The position numbers and the translations under genes were made by a program. A stretch of 64,000 bases of DNA, from the NCBI GenBank assembly GCA_030737875.1, contig CM060922.1, positions 755,667,603-755,731,602 on the forward strand, written 5' to 3'. Positions 1 to 10,393 of the stretch are shown here, piece by piece; position 1 is the stretch's first letter; each line of letters begins with the position of its first letter. A model generated the notes under the pieces. That model was not told where the DNA came from. It did no database searches and was given only the letters and a program-made list of their open reading frames with translations. This stretch comes from Allium sativum. Lineage: Eukaryota; Streptophyta; Magnoliopsida; Asparagales; Amaryllidaceae.

Positions 1-92
1 ATTATGTATACCACTAGGTGTCTTTAATTACATAACCTTATTATTTCCAGCAATTATGTATACCACTAGGTGTCTTTAATTACATAACCTTA
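1..92. repeat. 40-bp direct duplication with 12-bp spacer
   Basis: Bases 1-40 recur exactly at 53-92, separated by 12 bases. The duplication lies inside the LTR that runs off the left edge, so more copies may lie outside the window. Confidence 0.85.
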
Positions 93-278
93 AAGGGTTA
101 AGTTTGTGGGCCTATATGTGAATATTACCCATCCCCTCTTTAGATTTACTTAACCCACCCCTCAACCATGTTTACTTAACCCCCAACTTAAATTTAGGTT
201 CATACAATCCCTATGGATTAACTTAGGTTAAGTAGTCCTATTTTTTACCATGTCCATTTATGGTTTCATAATGGGCCA

Positions 279-505
279 GACCTCCCACATTAGGCCTACA
301 ACATGTGGATGCTGGATTTGCCGGTCGGGTCCGGGTAGACTTATTCCATAGTTGGGCCTAACCTGGTATCATAGCCCAATTCATATTTACGTACTTAGAC
401 CTCCCATATTAGGTTTACCATTAGTGGCTGCTGGATATGCCGGTCGGGTCCGTGCAGACTTCCACCACTAATGCAATCTAACCTCGTGTCATAAGTACAA
501 TTACA
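279..505. repeat. Diverged tandem duplication of about 118 bp
   Basis: Two units begin with agacctccca (279 and 397). Each carries the block ccggtcgggtccg followed by gcagactt or gtagactt. They differ at many positions, so the duplication is old. It lies in the U5-like part of the minus-strand LTR. Confidence 0.7.
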
Positions 506-919
506 ATTCCTAATTGTAATTACTAGATATTCCATTTTTAATTAATTAATCAATTAATTAATCCTTTCCTTTTATAGGTGTCAGTACCTATTTACCCAAT
601 AATTTGAATTACATGTCCATAAATGTTCATATTCAAATTATGCCATTTTAACCTTTTTCCCCGTTCCTTAACTTGCGCCCTCACAAAATTGGCAACATGC
701 CTAGGATAGACAATAGCCTAGTCATAAACGATAATAAGGAAAATAATAGGGATATAACTAAAATGATCATCTTGGCATAAACATAAACTTGCATGATAAT
801 AAGGTGAACATGCATACTAGCCTGGACATGAAATTGTCATCATAACAAGGTGGACATAAAACCGATGAACTATGATGTCACAATATTTAAATTAGCAATT
901 TAGATGCCCGATCGGTTTA

Positions 920-1370
920 GATTTAACATGATAACATAAGGTCACAATTTAGATCACATAAAATAAATCTAACATGTTAACATAAGGCGACAATTTAGAT
1001 CACATAAAATAGATCTAACATGTTAACATAAGGTGACAATTTAGATCACATTAAATAGATCTAACATGAATCATAAGGTGACAATTTAGATCACATAAAA
1101 TAGATTAGCATGAATCATAAGGTGACAATTTTAGATCACATAGAATAGATCTAACATGAATCATAAGGTGACAATTTTAGATCACATATAACAGATCCAA
1201 TATGAATCATAAGGTGATAATTTTAGATCACATAGAATAGATCTAACATGAATCATAAGGTGACAATTTTAGATCACATAGGATAGATCTAATATGAATC
1301 ATAAGGTGACAATTTTAGATCACACAGGATAGATCTAAGGTGATAATTTTAGATCATATAGAATAGATCT
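920..1370. repeat. 45-bp minisatellite, about 10 units
   Basis: Units follow the pattern tagatctaacatgaatcata, then aggtgacaattttagatcac, then ataga. Early units carry tgttaacata where later ones carry tgaatcata. The last unit is shortened. The array lies inside the LTR, downstream of its TATA box in the minus direction, so it would be transcribed as part of the LTR. Confidence 0.9.
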
Positions 1371-1747
1371 ACATATATCCGCATCATAGCATATCATAAA
1401 AGTTACAACCCAATATCCATAATAATAACATAGTAGAACAATTGAATTGGATCCAAAGAAATAGATCTATCATGGTATAGCATAAGTCTAACAGTAACAT
1501 AGATTCAAGGTTTGCAACGTATCCAAATCACAGTCCTTCATAATTCACTATTATTTATCTAAATCTAAAAGCAACTAGAACTCACTGTGATTGGATTGCT
1601 AAGATGATAGAAAAGGTGCTGAGTCTATGTTTGGATCTTAGAATTTGATATGCTTTAGAAGAAGATGAGAGACCATAGTTTAGTTTAGAATCCAGCAGAG
1701 TCCAGCCACAATTGTTTCTTTGTGAAGAAAACAAAGGATATGAGATA

Positions 1748-1755
1748 TATTTATA
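1748..1755 (-). promoter_or_regulatory. TATA box of the minus-strand LTR
   Basis: The minus strand reads CTATAAATATATC here, a near-perfect plant TATA box about 360 bases inside the LTR. Position and context fit the U3/R boundary of an LTR promoter. Confidence 0.6.
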
Positions 1756-2089
1756 GCTGCTGGGTTACAGAATTTGGATGCCACCTCAGCCCTAATGGAA
1801 TTGTGTCAGGTTACAGGTCGTCACTCACTTGAAAAAGGCCCAAATACCCAGAAACTGTTCTGGGCGCACTTTAAAGGTGCGCCAGTGCAAGTTGGCGCAC
1901 TTGGCAAGTGCGCCAGTTATATCTGGTTCTGATTTTCAACTTTCTATCGTCCGTAACTTCTTCAAATGTTATCCGTTTTACGCACACTAGGTGTCTATCC
2001 TGACCAAAATTTCGAGACGGACATAATGATGTAATCAGTTTCCCTTAATTCTTAATATTAAATTATTTATTCTTTAATTTATCTTCTTT

Positions 2090-3230
2090 AATGTCGTTAA
2101 AAATTCGAGGTGTTACACTCAAAGAACTCCCTTTTCCCTCAGTCTCAGCCTTCCTTTTCCCAGCGACTGCTGGCTGAAATATTATACGTCTAATGGGAAT
2201 TAGGCCCCTCTGACAAAGAGCCTCCTCACCCAAAATGTTCTTTGTCTCCCAAGCAGCGATGAGATGTCTCTCAATTGCTCTAGACGCCTCCGGTACACTA
2301 CGCCTTTCACCGGCGGGGGAGTCCCTGTTATACAAATCCAACATCAGCCCAAAGCCCGTGACCCAACTAACTTCGAGCTAAAAACAACTGAAGATACTTA
2401 CTTTGTTCCAACTGGTGCCTTGCAAACCTCGGAGGACATCAAACGAAGAACCACTCATGCTTAAACATATCGAGTCTTCTCTACAACCCTTCGATGAATC
2501 CAACATTGGGCATTGCTTCCAAACGATACAGGGAAGGTGCACTGGAAGCTCTCCTCTTGATCTAAAACAAAACCGGATGTCCTCTTCAGTAGGTTCTGTG
2601 CGTAGGTACTCTCTAAACAAGCGACAAATGCTGAGGAGGAAATCGTACACATTTGGGCGAAGTTGTGTCGGCACTAGGCGGACTTAACGCATCATATCTC
2701 GGACGAACCCGCAAGACGGGGTCATACATCCAGAAATGCACATGTGCTTGTTCCAGCTAATGTACCGTTCTGGAGGATCATGTGCCCTATCCTCCTTTCT
2801 AGGAGTGCGAATATTAATCCAAGATATGTTGAACCTTGTGTAAGTGCACCGCAATGCTCTTTCATCCACACTCAAAGCCCCCAAATCTGGTGGGTTTTTA
2901 ACAATGACGACATCCACCATCTTATCCGAAGCCTCGAGGTATCACTCCCATAGACATCTACATTCTCTTCCTCAAGGTTATTTTCGTCTATAGTATCCCC
3001 TTCCGGCACCGACGGTTCATTCGACCGCTCGACTGTCTGTTGTGAATCTTTCGATTGTGAACCACGGTCAGGTGCTTACGGCGATCCTATGTTCTGGGAG
3101 GGGTGGAATCTGAAGAGGTCTCAAACTTGTTGTCCCCTCAACTAGTACTGTTAGTTGAGCCAGACGGGGACGACGAGTGTCGCGAGGCTTCAGCTTCCAA
3201 ATTTTGTTGTGTTTTAGACCTTATCTCCAT
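2090..3230 (-). pseudogene. Decayed gag-like / gypsy-type N-terminal domain remnant
   Basis: Reading down the minus strand from an ATG at 3230 gives an acidic, Ser-rich N-terminus with early stops. A conserved-looking stretch follows around 2690-2560 containing LRPNVYDFLL and RTEPTEEDIRFCF. This resembles the motif in plant proteins annotated as putative gypsy-type transposon or plant mobile domain proteins (PF04195-like). Several frameshifts and stops separate the pieces (2920-2684, 2674-2378, 2344-2090). The remnant ends against the LTR at 2117, so the LTR may have inserted into it. The family call is tentative, and I recognise no catalytic motif. Confidence 0.35.
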
Positions 3231-3685
3231 TGTTAGCTATAATTTTTAATGTAGTTGCATTAGACATCGCATTTAAAACCTGTACCCCTCGTGTTGGTGT
3301 AAACTAACATGTATCGTGCAGTGAAATGCGATGATGATACAATTATAGTAGATAGATTCGGGACATGGATACGATCACCATTTCTTTAAACTGTAAATAT
3401 CGTCATCTTCAACCGATATCGTCGGACTCGCGTCAAGTCGCGGCCACATCGTCATTGAAACCGAGAGATAAAACTAAAGTCCAGTAATCCAAATTCTTGT
3501 CCATAATCCGAGTCATATGCTCTAAGTCCTATGTGAAAAGTCTAAGTCCCGTCTGATCACGAAATGCCCCGAACACAACACGAGTTCGAGAGTTGGGACA
3601 TTTGAGAGTCAAACTTTTATATAGAAACGATCGGAGGCGCTTGAACAAGAAAGAACAGAAATCACCTGAGTCCCAGGAATATAAA
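3231..3685. other. No gene seen
   Basis: About 450 bases upstream (minus sense) of the gag-like remnant. No open frame, repeat or RNA gene is recognisable. It may be the leader of the decayed minus-strand element. Confidence 0.5.
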
Positions 3686-4300
3686 AAATCGCATCCTTGA
3701 GAGCTTAGAGACTTCACATCGCTTTTTGGTCCATGAGCGTCGCATCCCTCTATTTCTCTCCAAAAGACTCGCATCTCGTTATCCCACGCTCCTCAGTCTA
3801 GGGTACTTTAAATCAAATAGATACGAGAAAGCGAATCACCCGAGCAATGCGATATCGCATCCCTTGTGATGCGAGATCTCACATCAGTCAAACACGAGAA
3901 AATCACATCGTCGGGATGCGAGGTCCTGCATCACTCGCGATGCGAGATCTCGCATCAAGCTGATGTGAGGCGTCGCATCACCCTAATGCGAACCATCACA
4001 GCGCTGCGAGGCTAAGTGTCGACCGCCTCTCTCTCTTCTTCTCCCATTATTGTCCTTCTCCAACTCCTCCGCATCAGCCCAGCCGCCATTAAGAACGAGC
4101 TCAATGGCCTCCAAGCTTCGAATCTCTAAGCTCCATGATTCAAATTCGATGCCCTCGAGGCTCGATCTCTCCTCACATCACAACTCAATTCGTATCCTGC
4201 CTAAGTAATTCGAGCTCGTTCTTGATTGATTCGAAAATCAGCTACCGAGGATGCGGGTAATGGCAAAAAGGAAAAGTTGGGAAGAAGGTGGGTCTTCGGT

Positions 4301-4309
4301 TTTTATAGG
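4301..4309 (-). promoter_or_regulatory. TATA-like box, minus strand
   Basis: The minus strand reads CCCTATAAAAACCG. The region downstream in that sense (4290 to about 4020) is free of the hairpin motif and looks like a transcribed leader, while the upstream side is hairpin-rich. This fits an LTR U3/R boundary of a minus-strand element whose gag remnant would be 3230-2090. LTR ends were not identified, so this is inference. Confidence 0.3.
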
Positions 4310-4454
4310 GGAAGTGGTCCTTGGCCCATTTCAGGCGCATCACATCCCTTTGAGGATGCGAGAAAATCACATCCTTTCAGGGATGCAAAATCTCGCATCC
4401 CACTGGGAGGCGAGATTTCGCATCTCCCATCGGGATGCGATGTGATAAAAAAAA

Positions 4455-4590
4455 TGTATATATATATATATAATATGTATGTATATAATACATACATATG
4501 CATATAATACATACATATGCATATTCATGCGAATATATTTGTATTTCATATATATATATATATATTTGTGTGTGTGTGTGTGTATACATT
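4455..4590. repeat. Compound TA / TGTA / TG microsatellite
   Basis: Runs of ta, then imperfect atacatacatatgcat units, then ta again and a pure tg run before 4585. Open frames across this stretch on either strand are repeat artefacts. Confidence 0.9.
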
Positions 4591-4599
4591 GCACTTACT

Positions 4600-5380
4600 A
4601 ATGTATGTTTAATATTTACATATGTGCACGCGAACGTGCACGTTTACTAAAGCATTGAATGAGCGAGAACAGAATTTCCGAAGTTAGAGAAGTTTTCGAC
4701 TCACAATTCCAACTACGACTACGCGCATGGGATTTCTACGTCACGATACTCGACACTGATCCGACTCGCTAACCAACTGCAGTCTAAACGACTCGAGAAT
4801 CTATAATAAGCGATTGAACCCACGACTCGACGTCGTTTCTCAAAATCACACTCGAATAGTCGTAGAACTACAACACATTTATTACTCATACTTTATTTCC
4901 AAATCGCAATTGCATTGTGTAAAACCACGTGAAAAATGCGTGAGCGTACACGTGACACTACCTCGACAACGACTCATTTACATTATAACATAAGCGAGAG
5001 TCGACAACTAACGTTTAATTTCGTAAGTAAGTAGGAGTTAGATGTTTGGAAGAGCTACCAACGAATCCTAATTATCGACATACTCAACGAAACGATCACG
5101 ACCAAGTATTCAGTAGCTTGGATATCCTTCCGTCCTCCAGAGGCAACCTTCTCAACATAAAGCACATCATGTCGAGACAAGACGTACTTTGGTGGGCAAT
5201 TATTAACTGACATTTTTGTCTGGTTCCCAATAGTATACCAGTCCAATCGACTCAACCCATCGCGCGACACCATAGCTCAAAGTGTCACCAAAATGTTGGA
5301 TATTGGAGTCTAGAAGAAACCGAGCAAGAGATAACCTCACGACTCCTCTAAATGTGAACACCACATCACCCTATGTTACT
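4600..5380. other. No gene seen; short unrecognised open frame
   Basis: Mostly non-repetitive sequence with many CGA-containing words. A 72-codon minus-strand frame (5273-5055) contains CPPKYVLSRHDVLYVEKV, which reads like real protein but which I cannot assign. It may be a fragment of the same decayed element as the gag-like remnant. Confidence 0.3.
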
Positions 5381-5480
5381 CCACCTCGCATCGTGAATCC
5401 CGCATCACTCCACCTCGCATCACGAATCCCACATCACTCCACCTCGCATCACGAATCCCGCATCACTCCACCTCGCGTTA
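5381..5480. repeat. 29-bp tandem repeat, 3 full units plus partial
   Basis: Units start at 5381, 5410, 5439 and 5468 (partial) with ccacctcgcatcacgaatcc followed by cgcatcact. The unit contains the CGCATC core of the surrounding hairpin field and probably arose by local amplification of it. Confidence 0.9.
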
Positions 5481-5880
5481 CACGGCCTCATATCACATCA
5501 CTTGCACCGCTTCCCTGCTTCACTTCCTACAAATAAAATAATATCGCATCCCCTAGGATGCGATCTCATCGCATCCTTCAATATACGATAAAATCGCATC
5601 CCATAGGATGCGATGTAACTGTGTCCATCGGGATACAAATGACATTGCATTCCTTGGATGTGATGCCATCGCACCCATCAGATACGATGCCATCGCACCT
5701 TGGGGATGCGATAGGATAGTGGACGGTGCAATGCATCCCTCTAGGATGCGAATTTTCGCATCCTCTGGATGCGAATTTTCACATCCCCTGGATGCGAATT
5801 TTCGCATCCCACACGAGGGATGCATTTTTTTCCAACAAGCATTGCGTGATGCGATTTTCTGGTTTGCGCGATCATGGGAT

Positions 5881-6548
5881 GTGATTTTCTACTGTGTAGT
5901 CCATAAATCCTACATAGTCCCACCTAACCCTTCAACTATAAATACCCCCTTGCTTACTCTTAAAAGGGGTCAGATTTTTTTTATTTTACTTCCCTTGAAG
6001 CCTCTAGAACTCATTAATGGCAGCCTAATTCTTGAGGAAGATGAAGCATAAAGTTACTTTTTTCCAAGACTCAGCATATGACAGTTATGGCTCCAAAATA
6101 CATGGAAATACTTGTAAATGAATACCTAGATGATGTTCAGTGCTTGTAACTCATATTTGTGAATAAAATATCAGCAAACTCCTTCAAAGTGGATGTATGC
6201 CCCTGATGGAACGAACAGTAATAAATCACTATGTTATTTGCTGCTTTCTGCACTTAATTTTCCCACGCAAATCATTGTTCTATTGTAAAGGAGAATCTTT
6301 GGGTATTAAGACATTTTTTGACATCAACACTAGTTAATCAATTACCATTTTCGATTGAAATCAGTATACCAGTTCAAACGGTATGGTAACGGTCAATTTA
6401 AATTTTTTATGGTAAATTATTGGTAATATTTTTTAATACCGACGGTAGTGGTAAGTTTACCATCAATTTGAAACATATGTATATTCATTTGATATACTTT
6501 ATCACACGAATTTAGAACCAAATAAATGATTAAATTTAGTTCAACAAT
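5881..6548 (+). promoter_or_regulatory. TATA-like promoter, then AT-rich sequence without a gene
   Basis: A clear TATA box, ACTATAAATACCCCC, lies at 5937-5944. About 220 bases later there is a polyadenylation-like AATAAAAT (about 6163). Between them only a short frame ending in EEDEA is open. This could be the U3-R part of an unrecognised LTR or the 3' end of a small gene. From 6300 the sequence is AT-rich with many ggtaa/ttacc words and is split by element A at 6549. The other half resumes at 16495. Confidence 0.3.
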
Positions 6549-8754
6549 TGTAACACCTCGAATTTTAATAAACAATAATTAAATGTAAAAGGTTAATAAA
6601 CTAAATATTAATCAAAATAATATTCAAAATTAGACAACGGGACTAGCACCATTAGGCCTGTTGTAATTTTCTGATCAAAATGGATATTTGGCTTTCTAAA
6701 ATCGGAGTGAAAATGAATTAGTTATGAACTAAAGAAGAATTCAGAAAATCAAAATAAATTGATACATGACACAAATGTTACTGGCCAACTCAGCCCACTT
6801 GGGTCGACACATGTGTCGACCCAGGTCGAGAAATTGTATACGTTGCCTGGTACGCAAGGCAACGAATGTTAATTATTTTTCCACCATTTGTTTTCTGAGT
6901 GGCATTGTTTTATTGGCTTATTTAAACTAAGAGATGACATGGCATTTTCTTATTGGTCCATTGACATAGCTGGACCAAATCTAATCTTAGATTTGATTTG
7001 CAAGTTTTATGTTTACAATATTTACAGTGTTTATAAGTTTAATTTTTCTGTAAGTTACTGTAGTTTATTTGCTGTTTATCTATTTCTTTACAGTTATTTA
7101 TTGTTTATAAGTAATTATCCTTCTTCTTATCACCTTTTTATAGTTTATTTACAGTTATGATTATGCCTATTTTATTTTATTTTGCTTATTTGTTAGTCTA
7201 GGACTTACGAGTAGCCTAGACTGTTTTCCCTTTTTCTTTTAGCATTGAGCCTAAGCCTGAAAAAAGCCTAGGCCTTTACTGTTATTTTGTGTTAAATTGG
7301 AATAATGATAAAATTGGATTAAAAAGAAATTTTTGGGTATATTGAAACTGATTAGGTATTTTAATCAGATTAGACGGTAAATTGGGGACAAGACTTAACA
7401 TGTAATTGGAGAACATGTAACCTAGAATAGATTGAACTTAACTGAATATTAAGTAACGGGGGAATGGGTTGTATAAAAGGATAACATTAATTAGAAATGT
7501 TAATACAACCTAGGGATATAACATGAAGTTATATTGGGTTTATTAATAAACTTAAATTGTGTTAAGTTAAAATTGATAAAATTAATAATCTAAGACAAAG
7601 GGAGTACATTCCGGCAACGCAGGGCTGATTGGGGAAGATTAGTGGCTTGTAGATTAGGTCCATGGGGATGATTAGGGAAGATAAGAGGCCTAATAACATA
7701 ATGAAATCCTAGTTTAGGTCTGTTCTGCTAGTGTGGGGCTAATAGGAGAAGATAAGAGGCCTAGTAAAATAATGAATGAGGACCAAGTTTGGGGGTGACT
7801 TGTGATAGTTGCATTTTTTTGGTTGGGAACTCGTATCAGACAGTATCCCTTTTTATCATGGAGGTCTCACACTAGGTAGAGGCTAGGGCTCGCTTTACCA
7901 TAGTGGATAGTAAGTAGTCCAAACGAGGTGGGTACGAGCGCGTTCCGGCGGTAGGATCAGCATGCATCGTGCCAATTGGGGAAGATAAGCTACCGTAACA
8001 CCAGTGATTTAACGGCTATGTCCTTTTAGTTGATGGTTTCGGGATTGATAACCTCGAATTTCATAGCCGGTGCAAGTTACCACATATGGGTATAAGAGCC
8101 GATCGACGAGTAGAAATTAGGTAAAGCCGAATTGTGGAAGTCTGGTAGTTGGTGCAACAATTTTCGGATATGAATGAGAAGCCTATCATTATTTGTATTC
8201 ATCTTTCCCGCTATTTCATTGACATTTTTATGTCTATTGCTCTTAGAACTATTCATCTGTCTAAATGCTTCCTTAACTTATGCCCTGCTAGAAATTGCTA
8301 GAATATACCAGACATATGTTTGACCTAGTTTGTTTTCTCCTTCTCTCTTCCTTTCCCCCCAGGTTCATAAGGTGGAGGGTCTCAGCAGTGATTTTTAATT
8401 ATTCGATTCAGCTTGGATTTAGACTCTTTTCAGATTGATGTATTGGTTCACTTCTTGTTTTCTGATCATTGTATTGACATGTGAGAGGGATGGTTTTTTA
8501 TGGTTTTACTTATATACTCTGGCATTTTCCACAAGACCATATATTTGTTTTATGATGATGACTAGTTCGTATTTTGAAATGTAATAAGTACTGTGATTTG
8601 ACTTGCATATTTAAATAATGTTTTTAAAGTTTCCGTTGTGTTTTATATGTTTGTCTTGTGAATTTATTCTCTATGTTGTTATTTTATACCTAAGTGCTTC
8701 ATAAACCTTAATACATTCTCATATAAGTGACATTAATGGGTGTGGGTTATTTCA
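6549..8754 (+). mobile_element. 5' LTR of element A, lacking its TATA region
   Basis: Length about 2206 bases against 2528 for the partner. Alignment by eye shows that sequence corresponding to about 14443-14761 of the 3' LTR is missing near 6990. Both sides of the missing block share the word atttg, so a short-homology deletion is likely. The lost block contains the only good TATA box, so this LTR probably cannot start transcription of the element. Confidence 0.9.
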
Positions 8755-8756
8755 TT

Positions 8757-8769
8757 TGGTATCAGATCC
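8757..8769 (+). other. Primer binding site of element A
   Basis: TGGTATCAGATCC starts two bases after the 5' LTR end. It matches the complement of the 3' end of plant initiator methionine tRNA (TGGTATCAGAGC...) with one change. Confidence 0.85.
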
Positions 8770-8915
8770 TACAAGACCAGAGAAAGGTTTTTGGAAAAAG
8801 TGTTCTCAAAAGTAAAGAATTTTCAAGTAAGACTTATTTTTGGAAAATATCCCATAAGGTCAACTACAATATTTCCTTGGTCCCTTTTTGAATCCTTGTC
8901 TCTTTTCTTTTCAGC

Positions 8916-9838
8916 ATGTCTTGGACTCCTAATTTTTTAGAGTGTGTTCACATTCCGACATGGTTCCATATATATGTTGAAGCTAGGGCGCCTGCTGAAG
9001 GGAAAGGAAATGCCCCACCTCCAGCGGCAGCTGTGGTAGTTCCTCCAAATCCAGCGGTTAATTTCTCTAAGCTCTGTAAGGAATTTTCTATTATGGGCAG
9101 CAAGCCATTTCTTGGATCAGAGAGTTTTATTGATGCTCGTAATTGGCTTAGAGAGACCGATCGTGTGTTTGGATTATTTGAGCTTGATGACAGGAGGAGG
9201 ATTCAGTTGGTCACTTGGCAACTGAAGGAGAGACGTCATATATGTGGGAAGTAGCGGAGGTAGACCGTGTCATTGAGACATGAGATGGGTTTAAGGATAA
9301 ATTCTAGAAAAAGGTTTTATCGCAAGATGAAGAAGGGACGCAATTGGAAAATTTCTTGAGTCTGAGACACAGTAATGTATCAGTTAAGGAGTATGTGAAT
9401 AGCTTCAATGATTTGGCGAGATTTGGCTTAGATCTGGTTAATACTGCATATAAGAAAGCTTTAAGGTTTGCGAGGGGACTGAACTAACCCTTCCAAGGAC
9501 TAGCAATGAAAAATCTGATAGGAGCTACATTTCAGAGGCTCGTGGATATGGCTCTTATGCATGAGAATGGAAAGGAGAGTAAAAAAAGAGGATAAAACCG
9601 AGGTGGCCAAGACGGGGAATGGAAAGAAAAAGTGGTAGCCCAAGAAAGGTGCAATGAAAAAGGGAGAGAAGCCAGATAAAGTAAAGATTAAGAAGGAAGT
9701 GAAGTGTCATGGGTATGGTATGATGGGACACTTCATCAAAGATCGCAAGAAGACAACTAAGAAGGGTGCTTGTTTTCATTGCAGACAGATGGGACACTAT
9801 GGCGGGGAGGGACATGGAGCAGGTTCATCCAGAACATA
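8916..9838 (+). pseudogene. Element A gag, broken
   Basis: Gag forms the particle that packages element RNA. An ATG at 8916 opens a Pro/Ala-rich N-terminus followed by the gag core (FLGSESFIDARNWLRETDRVF), as is usual for Ty3 gag. The frame stops at 9252. The core continues through stops at about 9270-9600 with recognisable motifs (YVNSFNDLARFG, LRFARGLN). Near 9700-9800 are two damaged zinc knuckles: CHGYGMMGHF lacks its second Cys, and CFHCRQMGHYGG lacks the final Cys. At least two stops and a frame change make it non-functional. Confidence 0.85.
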
Positions 9839-9909
9839 GGTTCATGCGCTTTAGACGACTCAGATTGGTGGTAGCAGTTAGGGCAAAGGTAGGAAGGTCA
9901 ATGTAGAAG

Positions 9910-10393
9910 GTTTGATTTCTTTTTTCGACTTTCCCATTAGGACCTTGTTCAATTTTGGTGCTTCCCGTTCTTTCGTATCCAGTTCTATTGTTGATAGTTT
10001 GCACCTAGATACTTCGATAGTTTCTAATCCAGTAGTTGTCTGAAACCCCATAGGAGGTACGACTTACCTATCTATGATGTGTATGGGTTTTAGGAGTTTG
10101 AGTGTGATGCGTATGTACTGGAATTTATGGGTTACGAGCATATTCTAAGGATGGATTGGCTAGCCATGTGTGGTGCCATCCTAGGTTGTGAGAGTGGAGT
10201 TGTGAGGCTTTTGACATGCCATGGTTGGACTCTCGAGATTTATTACGACTCGCGAGGATCAATCATGCTTAGTTTCTTGAATTCCCTAGATGCTTTTATT
10301 GACGATCTCAGTTTGGTACTCATAGTTAGAGACTTTCCAGACGTATTTGAGGAGGTAAAAGGGCTACCTCCCAGGCATGAGATAGATTTCTGA
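9910..10393 (+). pseudogene. Element A protease region, active site lost
   Basis: The retroviral-type aspartic protease that would mature the polyprotein. The active-site motif, normally D-T-G-A, reads N-F-G-A in TLFNFGASRSFVSS, so the catalytic Asp is replaced by Asn. Downstream NPIGGTTYLS and ILRMDWLAMCGA match the flap and the C-terminal W-L motif. A stop follows VVV, and the frame changes before 10127. The stretch 10127-10393 ends with FPDVFEEVKGLPPRHEIDF, the usual linker to RT, then a stop. Confidence 0.85.

Larger units (their letters stand above)
1..2117 (-). mobile_element. Partial LTR, minus orientation, truncated by window edge
   Basis: On the minus strand the sequence starts at 2117 with TGTAACACCTCGAATTTT, the same kind of LTR start seen in the complete Ty3 element at 6549. 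About 360 bases in is a TATA box (1748-1755), followed by a transcribed-looking R/U5 region and a 45-bp minisatellite. The flank outside the start contains a purine run (GGGAAAAGGGAG) that is not directly adjacent, so a polypurine tract is not certain. No second LTR, primer site or target duplication could be found because the other end is outside the window. It could be a solo LTR or one end of a full element. Family assignment to Ty3 is inference from the terminus. Confidence 0.65.
3686..5880. repeat. Dispersed GGATGCGA/TCGCATCC hairpin field
   Basis: The octamer GGATGCGA and its complement, with one-base variants, recur dozens of times over about 2.2 kb, often facing each other across 3-5 bases. 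Examples are the 18-base perfect palindrome GATGCGAGATCTCGCATC near 3938, the stem-loops ATCGCATCC-ccta-GGATGCGAT near 5546 and ATCGCATCC-cata-GGATGCGAT near 5594, and chained hairpins at 5740-5830. Density is highest at 3850-4010, 4340-4445 and 5545-5830. Unlike a satellite, spacing is irregular and the intervening sequence is not shared. Confidence 0.85.

Noticed and set aside
360..380. Primer-site-like word tggtatcatagcc
   Set aside because: Plus orientation inside a minus-strand LTR and part of a tandem duplication whose second copy lacks it; no LTR end beside it.
920..1370. CRISPR-like regular repeats (also 5381-5480 and 60790-63925)
   Set aside because: Units are contiguous tandem copies without unique spacers, in a plant genome.
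4104..4208. Small plus-strand frame MASKLRISKLHDSNSM... with good start context
   Set aside because: Only 34 codons, no homology recognised, and it lies over the likely transcribed leader of a minus-strand LTR; probably chance.
6340..6548. Halves of a MITE on both sides of element A (with 16600-16800)
   Set aside because: ggtaac/gttacc words are suggestive, but no terminal inverted repeats or target duplication could be matched.
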